A stretch of DNA of 25,614 nt from Actinomycetes bacterium (GCA_021808425.1 JAKBBS010000026.1:1-25614), one strand, 5' to 3'; shown: positions 13,488-22,289, numbered from the stretch's first letter. Numbers and translations are program-made. The notes: generated by a model not told the origin, from the sequence alone.

Positions 13488-15950
13488 GTGACAACTGCAA
13501 CCCGCCGTCCGTCAGGTCGGCGATCATCTAGCCGGAAGCCGGCAAAGTCCAGTTCTTCTCCGCGCGTCGCGCCAGGCGCGGCGTCGCCTATGCGATCGCC
13601 GAAGTTGTCCCGGCTGATAGGCCGCCAGGCCGACGACGTGTGGGGCCTTGTCCTTCTGCTCGTCGCTGCCTTAGCTGGGTTGGCGATCTTCGCCGGAAAC
13701 GTCGCCGGTCCTGCGGGGGCCGTGCTCGGTAACGCAGCAGCCGACGGCTTCGGCTGGGCTCGGATAACGCTGCCGTTCCTCATTGCAGCTGTCGGTTGGG
13801 TGCTCATCCGAGAGGTGCACCCCCGACGCAACAGGCCCGGGCCTCCTCCCGGCGAACCGGCCGTGCGCGCACCGGTGCGGGTCGCCGTCGGGGCTGTGAT
13901 CGTGGCTACCGTAGGAGCGGCGATCGTGGATCTAGCTTCGCCGGTCGCGCGCTGGAACGGTAACGTCGCCGCGCTTCGCTCCTCGGGCGGCCTCGTCGGC
14001 ATGGGCGTGGCCGGCCCTCTTCGCGCAGGCCTCGGATCTGCCGGGAGCGCCCTGGTGCTCGCTGTCATGGCGGTCATCGGTCTCTTGGTCACCACGGGGA
14101 CTCCCGCAAGGAGCGCCATCGGGCTTCTTGCGACGCTCGTCGGGGCCGCCGGCCACGGTGCGAGCGCGGCGGGAAAGTGGATCGCCAGGCTGCCCGGCCG
14201 CTCCCGGCGCCTGCAGGCCCACGATCGACACCCGAGTGGCCCGGCCGGCAAGGCGTCACTCTACGACGCCGAAAGCGAAGGCACGGTCGATTCCCCGGGA
14301 CGCAAATCAAGGAGAGCGAAAGTCGCCAACCCCGCCGAAGACGGCGAAGGGCCGATCGATCTCACGGAGCCGAAGCGGGACGTCCCGATAAATCTTCCGC
14401 CGCCGCAGCCGTCCTCGGAGGACCCAGAACAACTTTCGATCAATCTGGGGCCTGCAGCGGAGCCGGGAACTTGGCGGCTCCCGCCTGTCGCCCTACTCAA
14501 GCGCTCGAAGGCGGCCGAGATCGACCGCAAGCAGATCGAGGCTGCCGGCCGTACTCTCGAGGAGGCGCTTGCGGCCCACGGGGTCGAAACCCGGCTTGTC
14601 GGCATGACCGTCGGCCCGACCGTCACCCGCTACGAGCTGGAGCTTGGCGCCGGCGTCAAGGTGGCCAAAGTCACGAACCTCCAGCGTGACATCGCCTACG
14701 CGATGGCGGCCGCCGACGTGCGGATACTGGCGCCTATCCCCGGCAAGTCCGCGATCGGAGTGGAAGTCCCGAACCGTCAGCGTCAGCTGGTAGCGGTCGG
14801 AGACATCCTGTCGTCCGCCGAAGCGAAACGGGCGACCCATCCCTTGGAGGTCGCGATGGGCCGCGATATCGCAGGCCGACCCGTCTTGGAGAACCTTGCC
14901 ACTATGCCGCACATCCTGATCGCCGGAGCCACCGGCGCCGGGAAGTCGTCGTGCATCAACTCACTCATCACGTCGATCCTGGTGAGGGCGACCCCCGACC
15001 AGGTCAGGCTCATCCTCGTCGACCCGAAACGGGTGGAGCTCGGCCAGTACAACAACCTGCCGCACCTGTTGACGGGCGTCGTGACGAACCCGAAGAAGGC
15101 GGCGAACGCCTTGGCGTGGGCGGTCCACGAGATGGAACGACGATACGACCTGCTTGCGGAGGTAGGGGTCCGGGACATCACCGGCTACAACGACGCATTC
15201 GACAGGGGTGACCTCCAACCCGGCGGGGCGGGAGGCCTCAACGCAAGCGGCGACCCGGTCGCCCGCTACGAACGCCTGCCTTTTATCCTCGTGGTAGTCG
15301 ACGAGCTGAACGACTTGATGATGGTCGCCGCACGAGACGTGGAGGAGTCCATCTGCCGGATAGCCCAAATGGCGCGAGCCGTCGGGATCCACCTCGTCAT
15401 TGCGACCCAGAGGCCTTCGGTGGACGTGATCACCGGCGTGATCAAAGCGAACGTGCCGTCGCGCCTCGCTTTCGCTGTGTCGTCGCTTGCCGACAGCCGG
15501 GTCATACTCGACCAACCCGGCGCCGAAAGACTGATAGGCAAAGGCGACATGCTGCTGCTGACAGCGTCGTCGAGCGTTGCTCGAAGGATTCAGGGAGCGT
15601 GGGTCGACGAGGACGAGGTACGTAAGGTGGTCGCTCACTGGCGGCGCCAATCCGAGCCCCGATACGTCGACGGGGTCGAAGGCTCAGACGACGGTCCGTC
15701 GGCGAGCGCGCTCGGGATCGGCGACGAAGGAGACGACCTCTTAGACGCTGCGCGTGACCTCGTTGTGCGCTCGCAGCTCGGATCCACCTCGATGCTCCAA
15801 CGCAAGCTTCGGGTCGGTTTCGCCCGGGCTGGAAGGCTCATGGACCTCCTCGAGCGGCGAGGGATAGTCGGGCCCTCCGAAGGCTCCAAGGCGAGGGCGG
15901 TGCTCATGAGCGTCGAAGAGTTGGAGAATCTCACCGAACAGGGAGAATGA
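13488..15950 (+). CDS. ftsK: DNA translocase FtsK/SpoIIIE
   Basis: FtsK pumps chromosomal DNA through the division septum. The 820-residue product has a basic N-terminus, about four membrane segments (near residues 52-69, 91-107, 131-149 and 186-202) and a charged linker to about residue 320. The motor domains follow. Walker A is GATGAGKS at 480-487 and Walker B is VVVDELNDLMM with Asp605-Glu606; an Asn stands where many FtsKs have Ala after DEL. The segment ATQRPSVDVITGVIKANVPSR is also diagnostic. The C-terminal gamma winged-helix domain, which recognises orienting DNA sites, spans about 749-812. The GTG at 13488 is favoured by the TAGAGT box 9 bases upstream. No ribosome-binding site is evident. 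Confidence 0.95.
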   Translation: MTTATRRPSGRRSSSRKPAKSSSSPRVAPGAASPMRSPKLSRLIGRQADDVWGLVLLLVAALAGLAIFAGNVAGPAGAVLGNAAADGFGWARITLPFLIAAVGWVLIREVHPRRNRPGPPPGEPAVRAPVRVAVGAVIVATVGAAIVDLASPVARWNGNVAALRSSGGLVGMGVAGPLRAGLGSAGSALVLAVMAVIGLLVTTGTPARSAIGLLATLVGAAGHGASAAGKWIARLPGRSRRLQAHDRHPSGPAGKASLYDAESEGTVDSPGRKSRRAKVANPAEDGEGPIDLTEPKRDVPINLPPPQPSSEDPEQLSINLGPAAEPGTWRLPPVALLKRSKAAEIDRKQIEAAGRTLEEALAAHGVETRLVGMTVGPTVTRYELELGAGVKVAKVTNLQRDIAYAMAAADVRILAPIPGKSAIGVEVPNRQRQLVAVGDILSSAEAKRATHPLEVAMGRDIAGRPVLENLATMPHILIAGATGAGKSSCINSLITSILVRATPDQVRLILVDPKRVELGQYNNLPHLLTGVVTNPKKAANALAWAVHEMERRYDLLAEVGVRDITGYNDAFDRGDLQPGGAGGLNASGDPVARYERLPFILVVVDELNDLMMVAARDVEESICRIAQMARAVGIHLVIATQRPSVDVITGVIKANVPSRLAFAVSSLADSRVILDQPGAERLIGKGDMLLLTASSSVARRIQGAWVDEDEVRKVVAHWRRQSEPRYVDGVEGSDDGPSASALGIGDEGDDLLDAARDLVVRSQLGSTSMLQRKLRVGFARAGRLMDLLERRGIVGPSEGSKARAVLMSVEELENLTEQGE

Positions 15951-16001
15951 TCCGCCGACCTGCGCCCGAGCGGGGTGTTCGTCGTGTCCGGTGGATAGCT
16001 C

Positions 16002-16007
16002 TATCAT
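16002..16007 (+). promoter_or_regulatory. Putative -10 box of thrB
   Basis: TATCAT lies 10 bases before the ATG at 16018, and no Shine-Dalgarno is present. It fits the leaderless pattern seen at several other genes here. Confidence 0.35.
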
Positions 16008-16017
16008 TCGCCGCTAT

Positions 16018-16866
16018 ATGAAAGCCCGTGTTCCCGCGTCCTCCGCCAACCTCGGCCCAGGATTTGACGTTCTCGCGCTGGCTCTGAACCGCTACGTCGA
16101 GGTCGAGGTGACCGGAGCGGAGCATCTGGAGGTCATCACAACGGGAGAGGGCGAAGATCTCCCGAACGACGAAACCCATCTGGCGGCACAGGTTGCCTTG
16201 AAAGTCATGGGTACCGACCGGCTGCGGATCCGAGTGCATTCTGAGATCCCCATCGGTCGTGGACTTGGATCGTCCGCTGCGCTGGCGGTTGCCGCTGCAG
16301 CCGCAGCTGGTGCCGACGAGCCGTTGCTGTGGGGTGTCGCCGTCGACGGCCACCCGGAGAATTCCGCCGCCTCATGCTTCGGCGGCCTGGTCGCGGCCGC
16401 CACGGTGGACGGCAAGCCGCTCTGGAGACGGCTAGCGCTCGACCCCGCACTTCGCTTCGTTGCAGCGATACCCGACCGACTCCTCCTGACCCGCGACGCC
16501 CGCGGCGCGCTCGACGCGCTCACAGGGCGCGACGACGCCGTGTTCAACCTGGGCCGGATGGGACTGCTCATCGCCGGCCTCGCGGACCACCGCCAGCTCG
16601 TAGCAGCTGCGGGCGACGACAGGCTGCATCAGACTGCCCGGTCGGCGCTGTTCCCCGAGGCACCGCCGCTTCTGGAGGGGCTGCGCAGGGCTGGAGCGAT
16701 CACGTCGTTCTGGTCGGGAGCCGGTACGACGCTCATCGGGGTCTGCCATGAGGACACGTGCGAGGAAGTCCGGGACCGGGCGGAAAGCCTCATGGATGAA
16801 CACGGCGTGCCCGGCGACTGCGTAACGTTGTCGGCGGACCTCGCCGGTATCACCGTGGCGGCTTAG
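16018..16866 (+). CDS. thrB: Homoserine kinase
   Basis: ThrB phosphorylates homoserine on the way to threonine. The 282-residue GHMP kinase begins MKARVPASSANLGPGFDVLALALN, the canonical homoserine-kinase N-terminus. This is why I take the ATG at 16018 rather than the in-frame GTG at 15991. The ATP-binding GHMP motif PIGRGLGSS is at 78-86. GHPENSAASCFGG and a C-terminal SGAGTTLIGV segment complete the family pattern. It stands apart from hom and thrC and has its own TATCAT box, so it appears to be transcribed separately from ftsK, from which it is separated by 67 bases. Confidence 0.93.
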   Translation: MKARVPASSANLGPGFDVLALALNRYVEVEVTGAEHLEVITTGEGEDLPNDETHLAAQVALKVMGTDRLRIRVHSEIPIGRGLGSSAALAVAAAAAAGADEPLLWGVAVDGHPENSAASCFGGLVAAATVDGKPLWRRLALDPALRFVAAIPDRLLLTRDARGALDALTGRDDAVFNLGRMGLLIAGLADHRQLVAAAGDDRLHQTARSALFPEAPPLLEGLRRAGAITSFWSGAGTTLIGVCHEDTCEEVRDRAESLMDEHGVPGDCVTLSADLAGITVAA

Positions 16867-16918
16867 CCGGCACGCTAGGTTGATCGAGTCCACAACCGAG
16901 CAAGGAGGAGCTACACCG

Positions 16919-17071
16919 ATGGCTACATACGAGGGCTACTGCGTCAAGTGCAAGGAGAAGCGCCAGTTCGAGGGTCAGGAAGTCACGCTTGCCAACGGAC
17001 GGCTCGCCGCTCAGGGCACCTGCCCGGTTTGCTCGACGAAGATGAACAGGATGCTCGGCGTCAAAAAGTAG
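16919..17071 (+). CDS. DUF5679 zinc-ribbon mini-protein
   Basis: The product is a 50-residue protein with two cysteine pairs, C8-V-K-C11 and C35-P-V-C38, that should bind one zinc ion. The pattern YCVKCKEKRQ...VTLANGRLAAQGTCPVCSTKM matches DUF5679, a small actinobacterial family of unknown function. A strong AAGGAGGAG Shine-Dalgarno (16902-16910) is 8 bases from the ATG, which decides this start over the in-frame TTG at 16880. A possible TAGGTT -10 box lies at 16876-16881. It sits alone between thrB and rimO. Zinc ribbons of this size often contact RNA, DNA or ribosomes, but nothing here shows which. Confidence 0.85.
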   Translation: MATYEGYCVKCKEKRQFEGQEVTLANGRLAAQGTCPVCSTKMNRMLGVKK

Positions 17072-17120
17072 GGAGGCTCTCTGTCCCGGCGGCTCTGACG
17101 CTCGAAGCCGGTGGGTCGCC

Positions 17121-17126
17121 TAGGCT
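17121..17126 (+). promoter_or_regulatory. Putative -10 box of the rimO-pgsA-cinA unit
   Basis: TAGGCT lies 9 bases before the rimO ATG in a gap without a Shine-Dalgarno. CTGACG at 17095-17100 resembles a -35, but the 20-base spacer is long. Confidence 0.35.
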
Positions 17127-17135
17127 AGCCCGGCG

Positions 17136-18482
17136 ATGAAATACTGGCTGGAGACACTTGGATGCCCCAAAAACCAAGTTGACTCCGAGAAACTGAGCGG
17201 TCTGCTCGAGGCGGACGGCTACAGACCAGCGGAACTTCCCGGCGACGCCGACTTGGTCGTCGTCAACACGTGCGCTTTCGTAGAGGCGGCGCGCAAAGAG
17301 TCGATCGAGGTCATCCTCGATCTTGCCGAAACGCGCCGGAGCGGGGCGCGCCTTGCTGTTACAGGCTGCATGGCCGAACGCTACGGAGCAGAGCTCGCCG
17401 ACGCTTTCCCTGAAGTCGACGTGGTGGCTGGCTTCGGCGTCCCGGTTGCCCAGCCGGTGCTCCGGCCGGCTGCCAGGCAGTCGGGCATTGGCTGGTCACC
17501 GGTCGGGTTGCCGACATCGGCCAAGAGGCCGTCGTTCGACTTGCTGAATCTGCCGAGGCCCGCCCCGAAGTCGCCGTGGGCGTACGTCAAGGTGGCAGAG
17601 GGCTGCGACCGACGCTGCGGTTTCTGCGCTATCCCGTCGTTTCGGGGCCGTCAGCGCTCCCGGCCTTTCGAGGCGATCCTCGACGAGATCGACCAGCTTC
17701 ACGTCGAGGAGGTCGTGCTCGTAGCTCAGGATCTCGCATCCTACGGACGTGACCAGAGCCGGGGAGCTGGAAATGGCAACGCTGTCGACGGCGATCGCTC
17801 GTTGAACCGGGGCCGAGCCGGGCGGCCTATCGAGCGCCTCGTGCGTGCGGCTGCGGAGAGGGCCCCGCGTGTGCGACTTCTTTACCTGTACCCTTCCGAG
17901 CTGACTGACGGTCTGATAGACGTGATAGGCGAGGCCGGATGCGCGTACTTCGATCTGTCCTTGCAGCACGTTTCGCGCGTGCACTTGCGCCGCATGCGCC
18001 GCTTCGGGGGTGGGGAGCGCTTCATGGAACGTATCGGGCGGATCAGGGACCGCTTTCCAGAAGCGGGGCTTCGGTCGTCTTTCATCGTCGGATATCCCGG
18101 TGAGACCGAGGAGGACCACGAGGCCCTATTGGAGTTCCTTGAGGACGCTCAGCTGGACTGGGCCGGGTTCTTCGCCTACTCGAACGAGGACGGCACTTAC
18201 GCAGCGCAGCTTTCTGACCAGGTCGAGGAGCACATAGTCGCCGAGCGCCTCGGAGAGTGCCAGGAACTTCAGGATCGGATCACGGCCAGGCGCCGCCTCG
18301 ACCTCGTTGGCGAGAAGGTGCGGGTGCTCATCGACTCGCGGGGGATCGCCCGCAGCCACCGGGAAGCACCTGAGATCGACGGGATCATCAACGTGCCGGC
18401 TGACAGACCGCCTGGCACGTGGGCCGACGTATACGTGACCGGCGCTGTCGGGACCGACCTGCAGGCCCGGTGGGTCGACTGA
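17136..18482 (+). CDS. rimO: Ribosomal protein S12 methylthiotransferase RimO
   Basis: RimO is a radical-SAM enzyme that adds a methylthio group to an aspartate of ribosomal protein S12. The 448-residue product has the N-terminal UPF0004 domain with cluster ligands Cys10 (LGCPKNQVDSE), Cys46 (VNTCAF) and Cys78 (TGCMAERY). It also has the radical-SAM motif CDRRCGFC (Cys157, Cys161, Cys164) followed by AIPSFRGRQRSR. A C-terminal TRAM domain completes it. LGCPKNQVDSE and IPSFRG distinguish RimO from the tRNA enzyme MiaB. A glycine/asparagine-rich insertion of about 25 residues follows the QDLASYGRD motif. The stop overlaps the pgsA ATG by one base (TGATG). Confidence 0.95.
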   Translation: MKYWLETLGCPKNQVDSEKLSGLLEADGYRPAELPGDADLVVVNTCAFVEAARKESIEVILDLAETRRSGARLAVTGCMAERYGAELADAFPEVDVVAGFGVPVAQPVLRPAARQSGIGWSPVGLPTSAKRPSFDLLNLPRPAPKSPWAYVKVAEGCDRRCGFCAIPSFRGRQRSRPFEAILDEIDQLHVEEVVLVAQDLASYGRDQSRGAGNGNAVDGDRSLNRGRAGRPIERLVRAAAERAPRVRLLYLYPSELTDGLIDVIGEAGCAYFDLSLQHVSRVHLRRMRRFGGGERFMERIGRIRDRFPEAGLRSSFIVGYPGETEEDHEALLEFLEDAQLDWAGFFAYSNEDGTYAAQLSDQVEEHIVAERLGECQELQDRITARRRLDLVGEKVRVLIDSRGIARSHREAPEIDGIINVPADRPPGTWADVYVTGAVGTDLQARWVD

Positions 18483-19090
18483 TGGCTGCTCGCAAGGACG
18501 GTCGCTTCGAATCATCGGCGCTCGCCACCCCCGCCAACGCCATCACAGTTGCCCGGATCCTCGCAACTCCGTTGATCCTCGTGCTGATCGTCGACCTTGG
18601 AGTGTCGTGGTGGTCGGCGATCGTGTGGGTTGCGATAGCGAGCACCGATTTCCTCGACGGTTGGGTGGCCCGCAGGCAGGGCACGACCAGCTCGGGCGCG
18701 TTCCTTGACCCGCTCGCCGACAAAGTTCTCGTCATCGGAGCGCTTGCGGCGCTCGTATCCGCCGGGTTGGTGCCGGTCACCCCGGTGGTTGTGATCGCAG
18801 GCCGTGAGCTGCTCATCAGCGTCTACCGTTCCCTTGTCGCCCGCCACGGCGTATCGGTGCCGGCGCGACCGCTCGCGAAGCTGAAGACTGCCACCCAGGA
18901 CCTCGCGGTAACCTTGGTGCTCGTACCTATCCTCGGACGCCACGACCTGTGGGTCGGTAGGGACGTCCTGTGGGTATCGGCCGGTCTCGCCGTCCTGAGC
19001 GCAGCGCAATACCTGCTTGACAGCCACAACGTGCCCGTAGCGCGCGGCGGCCCTCTCGGCGACGCAACCGGAGACATCCCGTCGCCGTGA
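18482..19090 (+). CDS. pgsA: CDP-diacylglycerol-glycerol-3-phosphate 3-phosphatidyltransferase
   Basis: This integral membrane enzyme makes phosphatidylglycerol phosphate. The 202-residue product carries the CDP-alcohol phosphatidyltransferase motif DFLDGWVARR...GAFLDPLADK. Here seven residues separate the AR pair from the glycine, where eight is common. Several hydrophobic segments flank it (around residues 22-48, 80-105, 136-150 and 158-175). The frame is open upstream within rimO, but the ATG at 18482 couples directly to the rimO stop and gives a normal length. Its TGA overlaps the cinA GTG (GTGA). The rimO-pgsA-cinA order is common in actinobacteria. Other family members (e.g. phosphatidylinositol-type synthases) are possible but less likely in this context. 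Confidence 0.9.
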   Translation: MAARKDGRFESSALATPANAITVARILATPLILVLIVDLGVSWWSAIVWVAIASTDFLDGWVARRQGTTSSGAFLDPLADKVLVIGALAALVSAGLVPVTPVVVIAGRELLISVYRSLVARHGVSVPARPLAKLKTATQDLAVTLVLVPILGRHDLWVGRDVLWVSAGLAVLSAAQYLLDSHNVPVARGGPLGDATGDIPSP

Positions 19091-20370
19091 CCCGAGTCGA
19101 AGTCCTTGCTATCGGAACGGAGCTTCTCCTCGGCCAGGTGGTCGACACCAACTCTGCGTGGATCGGCGAGCAGCTCGCCGCGAGCGGCATCGACTCGTAC
19201 TACCAGACGAAGGTCGGGGACAATCTTGGGCGCATCGTCGGATGCCTGCGCGCAGCTCTCGCTCGAAGCGAGGCGGTCATCTGCTGCGGAGGACTTGGTC
19301 CCACCAAGGACGACATAACTCGCGAGGCGATAGCGGAAGTTCTGGGCGTTCCCCTCGAGCTCGACGACGACGTGGCCGTGCGGATCGAAGCCATGTTCGG
19401 GGCGCGGGGTCGGGTGATGACGGCGAACAATCTCCGCCAGGCCGAGGTGCCCCGGGGGGCTACCGTCATCGAGCAGCAGCGTGGGACCGCGCCCGGGCTG
19501 ATATGCCGGATGGGGGACCGGAGCATATACGCCGTGCCGGGCGTCCCTCACGAGATGCGCGAGATGATTACGAGAGCTGTCATACCTGACCTAGTCGAGC
19601 GCTCAGGGGAAAGTGCGGCTATCCGAAGCCGAACGCTGCGGACCTGGGGGATGGCCGAATCGGCCCTCGACGAGGTGCTCACCGGGCGTATGGTGGCACT
19701 GGACGAGGCTCGCCTCGCCGGACGATCGGCGCCGACGATAGCGTTCCTTGCCAGCGGGATCGAGGGTCTGAAAGTTCGCATCACCGCCAAAGCGCCAAGC
19801 GCGGACGAAGCCGAGCGGCTGATCGCTGCCGAGGAGCAAGAGGTGCGTACCGTCCTTGGTCCCGCAGTGTTCGGCGTCGACGAGATCAACATGGAGGCCG
19901 CCGTCATCGAGCTGATGCGGCAGCGCAATCTCGGCCTTTCCATCGCCGAATCGCTCACCGGGGGGCTGGTAGGAAGCCGCCTCACGGCTGTTCCCGGGGC
20001 GAGCGACGTGTTTCGAGGTGGCGCAGTCGTGTATGCCTCCTCGGCCAAGCACGCTCTGCTCGGCGTGTCGGATGGGCCTGTGGTGAGCGAAGAAGCCGCG
20101 ATAGAGATGGCGGTTGGAGTCGCGAGACTCTTCGGGGCGGATGTCGGCTTGTCGCTCACAGGTGTCGCCGGGCCGGAGACCCAGGACGGCCAGCCCGTCG
20201 GAACGGTGTGGATCGGCCTGTCTGGCGGCGCGATGGGAGGCGAGTCAGCCCACCTGCTCCGCCTCGGCCGCTACGGGGGCGGGGACCGGGAGCAGATCCG
20301 CCAGATTGCAGCCATCTCTGCTCTCGATCTGCTCCGTCGCCGTCTTGTTGGCTCGGGAGGGGGCCTCTAG
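19087..20370 (+). CDS. cinA: CinA family protein (nicotinamide-nucleotide amidohydrolase)
   Basis: The 427-residue product has the two-domain CinA layout. The N-terminal MoCF-like (molybdopterin-binding) domain contains EVLAIGTELLLGQVVDTNSAW, GGLGPTKDDITREA and the VPGVPHEM segment. The C-terminal PncC-type domain, which deamidates nicotinamide mononucleotide in the pyridine-nucleotide cycle, contains AESLTGGLVGSRLT (Ser289, Thr291) and GVAGPETQDGQPVGTVWIGL. The GTG start overlaps the pgsA stop by 4 bases, indicating coupling. In many actinobacteria recA follows nearby. Here the next 2 kb hold only a decayed transporter locus. Confidence 0.95.
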   Translation: MTRVEVLAIGTELLLGQVVDTNSAWIGEQLAASGIDSYYQTKVGDNLGRIVGCLRAALARSEAVICCGGLGPTKDDITREAIAEVLGVPLELDDDVAVRIEAMFGARGRVMTANNLRQAEVPRGATVIEQQRGTAPGLICRMGDRSIYAVPGVPHEMREMITRAVIPDLVERSGESAAIRSRTLRTWGMAESALDEVLTGRMVALDEARLAGRSAPTIAFLASGIEGLKVRITAKAPSADEAERLIAAEEQEVRTVLGPAVFGVDEINMEAAVIELMRQRNLGLSIAESLTGGLVGSRLTAVPGASDVFRGGAVVYASSAKHALLGVSDGPVVSEEAAIEMAVGVARLFGADVGLSLTGVAGPETQDGQPVGTVWIGLSGGAMGGESAHLLRLGRYGGGDREQIRQIAAISALDLLRRRLVGSGGGL

Positions 20371-20591
20371 TCCCGCTGGAGGTACAGGGTGCGGCTCGCG
20401 CAGAGGAGGTTCGGCCCGAGGGGGTTGGGTGCGGACGGCAACGCCCGGGTGATGAAGGCGTCGTGTCCTTAGCGCTCGCCCTCCGGGCGCCTGGGACTAG
20501 AAAGTACGGAGCCGATGTTCGAGGTTCGCTCGCAGATCCTTGCCGTAAGCGTCCCATTTCGCAGGGCAGCGGGCCCAGAATCGAAGGAGGC

Positions 20592-20740
20592 CTGCTACCA
20601 ACCTTCTACAACTCTGTCTCGCCCGCCATAGGGGCCTGCCGTTCTTGGATTGGTACCTGCTCATGTGGGTGGTCGTGTCTGCCGGCATTATGGCTGTCGT
20701 CTAGGTGCTGAGGCGCGACATCCCTCTCCAAAGAAGTTGA
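20592..20740 (+). pseudogene. Remnant of a DUF3311 small membrane protein
   Basis: One frame reads LLPTFYNSVSPAIG from 20592. After a frame change near 20635 it continues LPFLDWYLLMWVVVSAGIMAVV (from 20636), then TAG at 20702, then VLRRDIPLQRS and TGA at 20738-20740. Joined, these resemble the conserved C-terminal two thirds of DUF3311, a small membrane protein usually encoded directly before MctP-type sodium:solute symporters. The TAG stands where a tyrosine codon would fit. The N-terminal part is not recognisable upstream. The next remnant is exactly such a symporter, which supports the assignment. The bases between cinA and this remnant (20371-20591) show no recognisable gene. Confidence 0.65.
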
Positions 20741-20742
20741 TC

Positions 20743-22099
20743 GTGATCATCGCAGCCATTAAGGGTGACCAGTCAGCCGTCTTTGCCATCTTTATCGGAG
20801 GTATCACCGTGGTCGGCTCGCCGCGGCGAGGTGGCGCCGGGGAGACCTCAACGACCTGACCGGATGGGGGCTCGGTGGCAGGCGGTTCGGCACCTTCGTC
20901 ACGTGCTACCTGCCCGGCGGCGACCTCTACACGGCCTACACGTTCGTCGCCGTCCCCGCCTTGGTGTACGGCGCAGGGGCTATCGGGCTTTTCACCCTTC
21001 CCGAAACCATCATCGTCTTCCCCAATCATCTACCTGGTCATGCCGAAGCTGTGGCAGGTGTCGTGCAACCGCGGTTACGTCATCGCGGTGGACTTCGTGA
21101 AGGACAGGTTCGACAGCCCCCTGCTGGCAGCGCTTGTCGTGATCACCGGGATCGTGGCTCTCATACCCTACATCGCCCTGCAGATCTACGGCATCGAGGT
21201 CTCAATCGGCGAGATGGGCATCCCGGCGATGCCTCGCTCACTGTCGCTTTTGTGGTCCTCGTCATATTCACCGCGGTGAGCGGGCTGCGCGCGCCGACCC
21301 TGCCGGCAAAACCACAACAAGCGTTGAAGCGGTCGACGTCCCAAAAAGACGGCCGCCGCCCGCCGAACGCGCACACCCCACCCACCGGACACATGCGTTA
21401 CAACAGTCATAACAACCGCTACATTCAAATGACAAGTTAACTGAAATCGCCCTGGGTTTCATGGAGGCTGGGTTTTAGAAAAATCCCCCGGGGTGGGGGG
21501 CTGGTTGCGAGACTATCTGGTGGCGGTCCGGTGATCAACGGCGCCTCTAGCAACAAGGCCGTCGAGCGCAACACCGCCCTCGTTCCCATCTACTCCATCT
21601 TGCTCGGGCTGATCGCCCTGTTTGGCTATTTCGCAATCGCTGGCGGCATCAAGCCGCCCAGGGCCTGTGGGGCGAACAGCATCGTCCCAAGCCTGTTTGA
21701 GCGGTGCTTGCCCTGGGTGGTTCGCCGGCTTCGCCTTCGCGGCCATCTCGATCGGAGCCCTTGTGCCGGCAGCCATCATGTCTGTAAGCGCCGGCAATGT
21801 GCTCAGCCGCAAACATCTGGCGGGAGTTCAACCGGCGCCGGGTCAGCGCACGCGAAGACACCACCTTAGCCAAGGTGGTGTCAGCCGTCATCAAGTTCGG
21901 GGCCCTGGCCTTCATCTTGGCGGTCACCACCAAGTACGTCCTCTATTTCCAGACCGCAGGGGGCGCCTGGATCCTCCAGACCCTGCTTGCAGTCTTCATG
22001 GCCATCTGGTTCAGGTGGCTCGACCGGTGGGCGAGGATAGCCGGCTGGGCGGTGGGCATCGGCTGGACTACCTACGTCGGCATAACGAGCACTAGCGGC
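20743..22099 (+). pseudogene. Decayed sodium:solute symporter (MctP-like monocarboxylate transporter)
   Basis: Fragments of an SSS-family permease appear in order but in shifting frames. They run AVFAIFIGGITVV (to about 20810), [20 protein letters not shown] through [10 protein letters not shown] (20811-21023), and [12 protein letters not shown] through [12 protein letters not shown] (about 21025-21229). [20 protein letters not shown] follows to about 21300. After a stretch of about 220 bases without similarity come YSILLGLIALFGYFAIAGGI (about 21531-21720), WFAGFAFAAISIGALVPAAI (about 21715-21833) and WREFNRRRV through WARIAGWAVGIGW (about 21803-22080). At least five frame changes and loss of the middle segment make a functional protein impossible. 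The arrangement with the DUF3311 remnant fits MctP-type carboxylate uptake. The fragments still read clearly, which suggests relatively recent inactivation. Confidence 0.8.
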
Positions 22100-22238
22100 T
22101 GTCGCACAGATACAAAGCTGCTAAATCACCACAGAGTTCGGCCGGACTCAGACCTCCGGATGTCCGAAAAGCTCCGTCAATTCGAATGCCGTAAGTCGCT
22201 TTGGGTGCCAACAGGTGTAAGGAGTACGGCGATTTTCT

Positions 22239-22260
22239 ACTGAGGACTCTGTCCTCAAGT
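22239..22260 (+). promoter_or_regulatory. Inverted repeat upstream of the luxR-type gene
   Basis: TGAGGAC-TCT-GTCCTCA (22241-22257) is a perfect 7-bp inverted repeat with a 3-base centre. An outer AC/GT pair extends it to 22239-22260 if one A (22258) is bulged. It ends just before the candidate -35 hexamer at 22262, so an operator role is possible. A terminator of the dead upstream locus is the alternative. Confidence 0.4.
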
Positions 22261-22261
22261 G

Positions 22262-22289
22262 TTGCGACATCGTCGCCTGCGTATAATAT
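22262..22289 (+). promoter_or_regulatory. Putative promoter of the luxR-type gene
   Basis: TTGCGA (22262-22267) is followed after 16 bases by TAATAT (22284-22289). A consensus TATAAT overlaps it at 22282-22287, but that would leave only a 14-base spacer. The leader would be about 50 bases, ending in GGAGGT (22335-22340) 6 bases before the TTG start. Confidence 0.5.

Noticed and set aside
20477..20489. CGCCC-TCC-GGGCG hairpin after cinA as a terminator
   Set aside because: The stem is only 5 bp, has no U-tract and is the kind of structure expected by chance in GC-rich DNA.
20208..20711. Open frame overlapping the 3' end of cinA and running into the transporter remnant
   Set aside because: Its first part is a shadow of cinA, and only the last residues carry similarity (to DUF3311). 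There is no start signal or consistent product.
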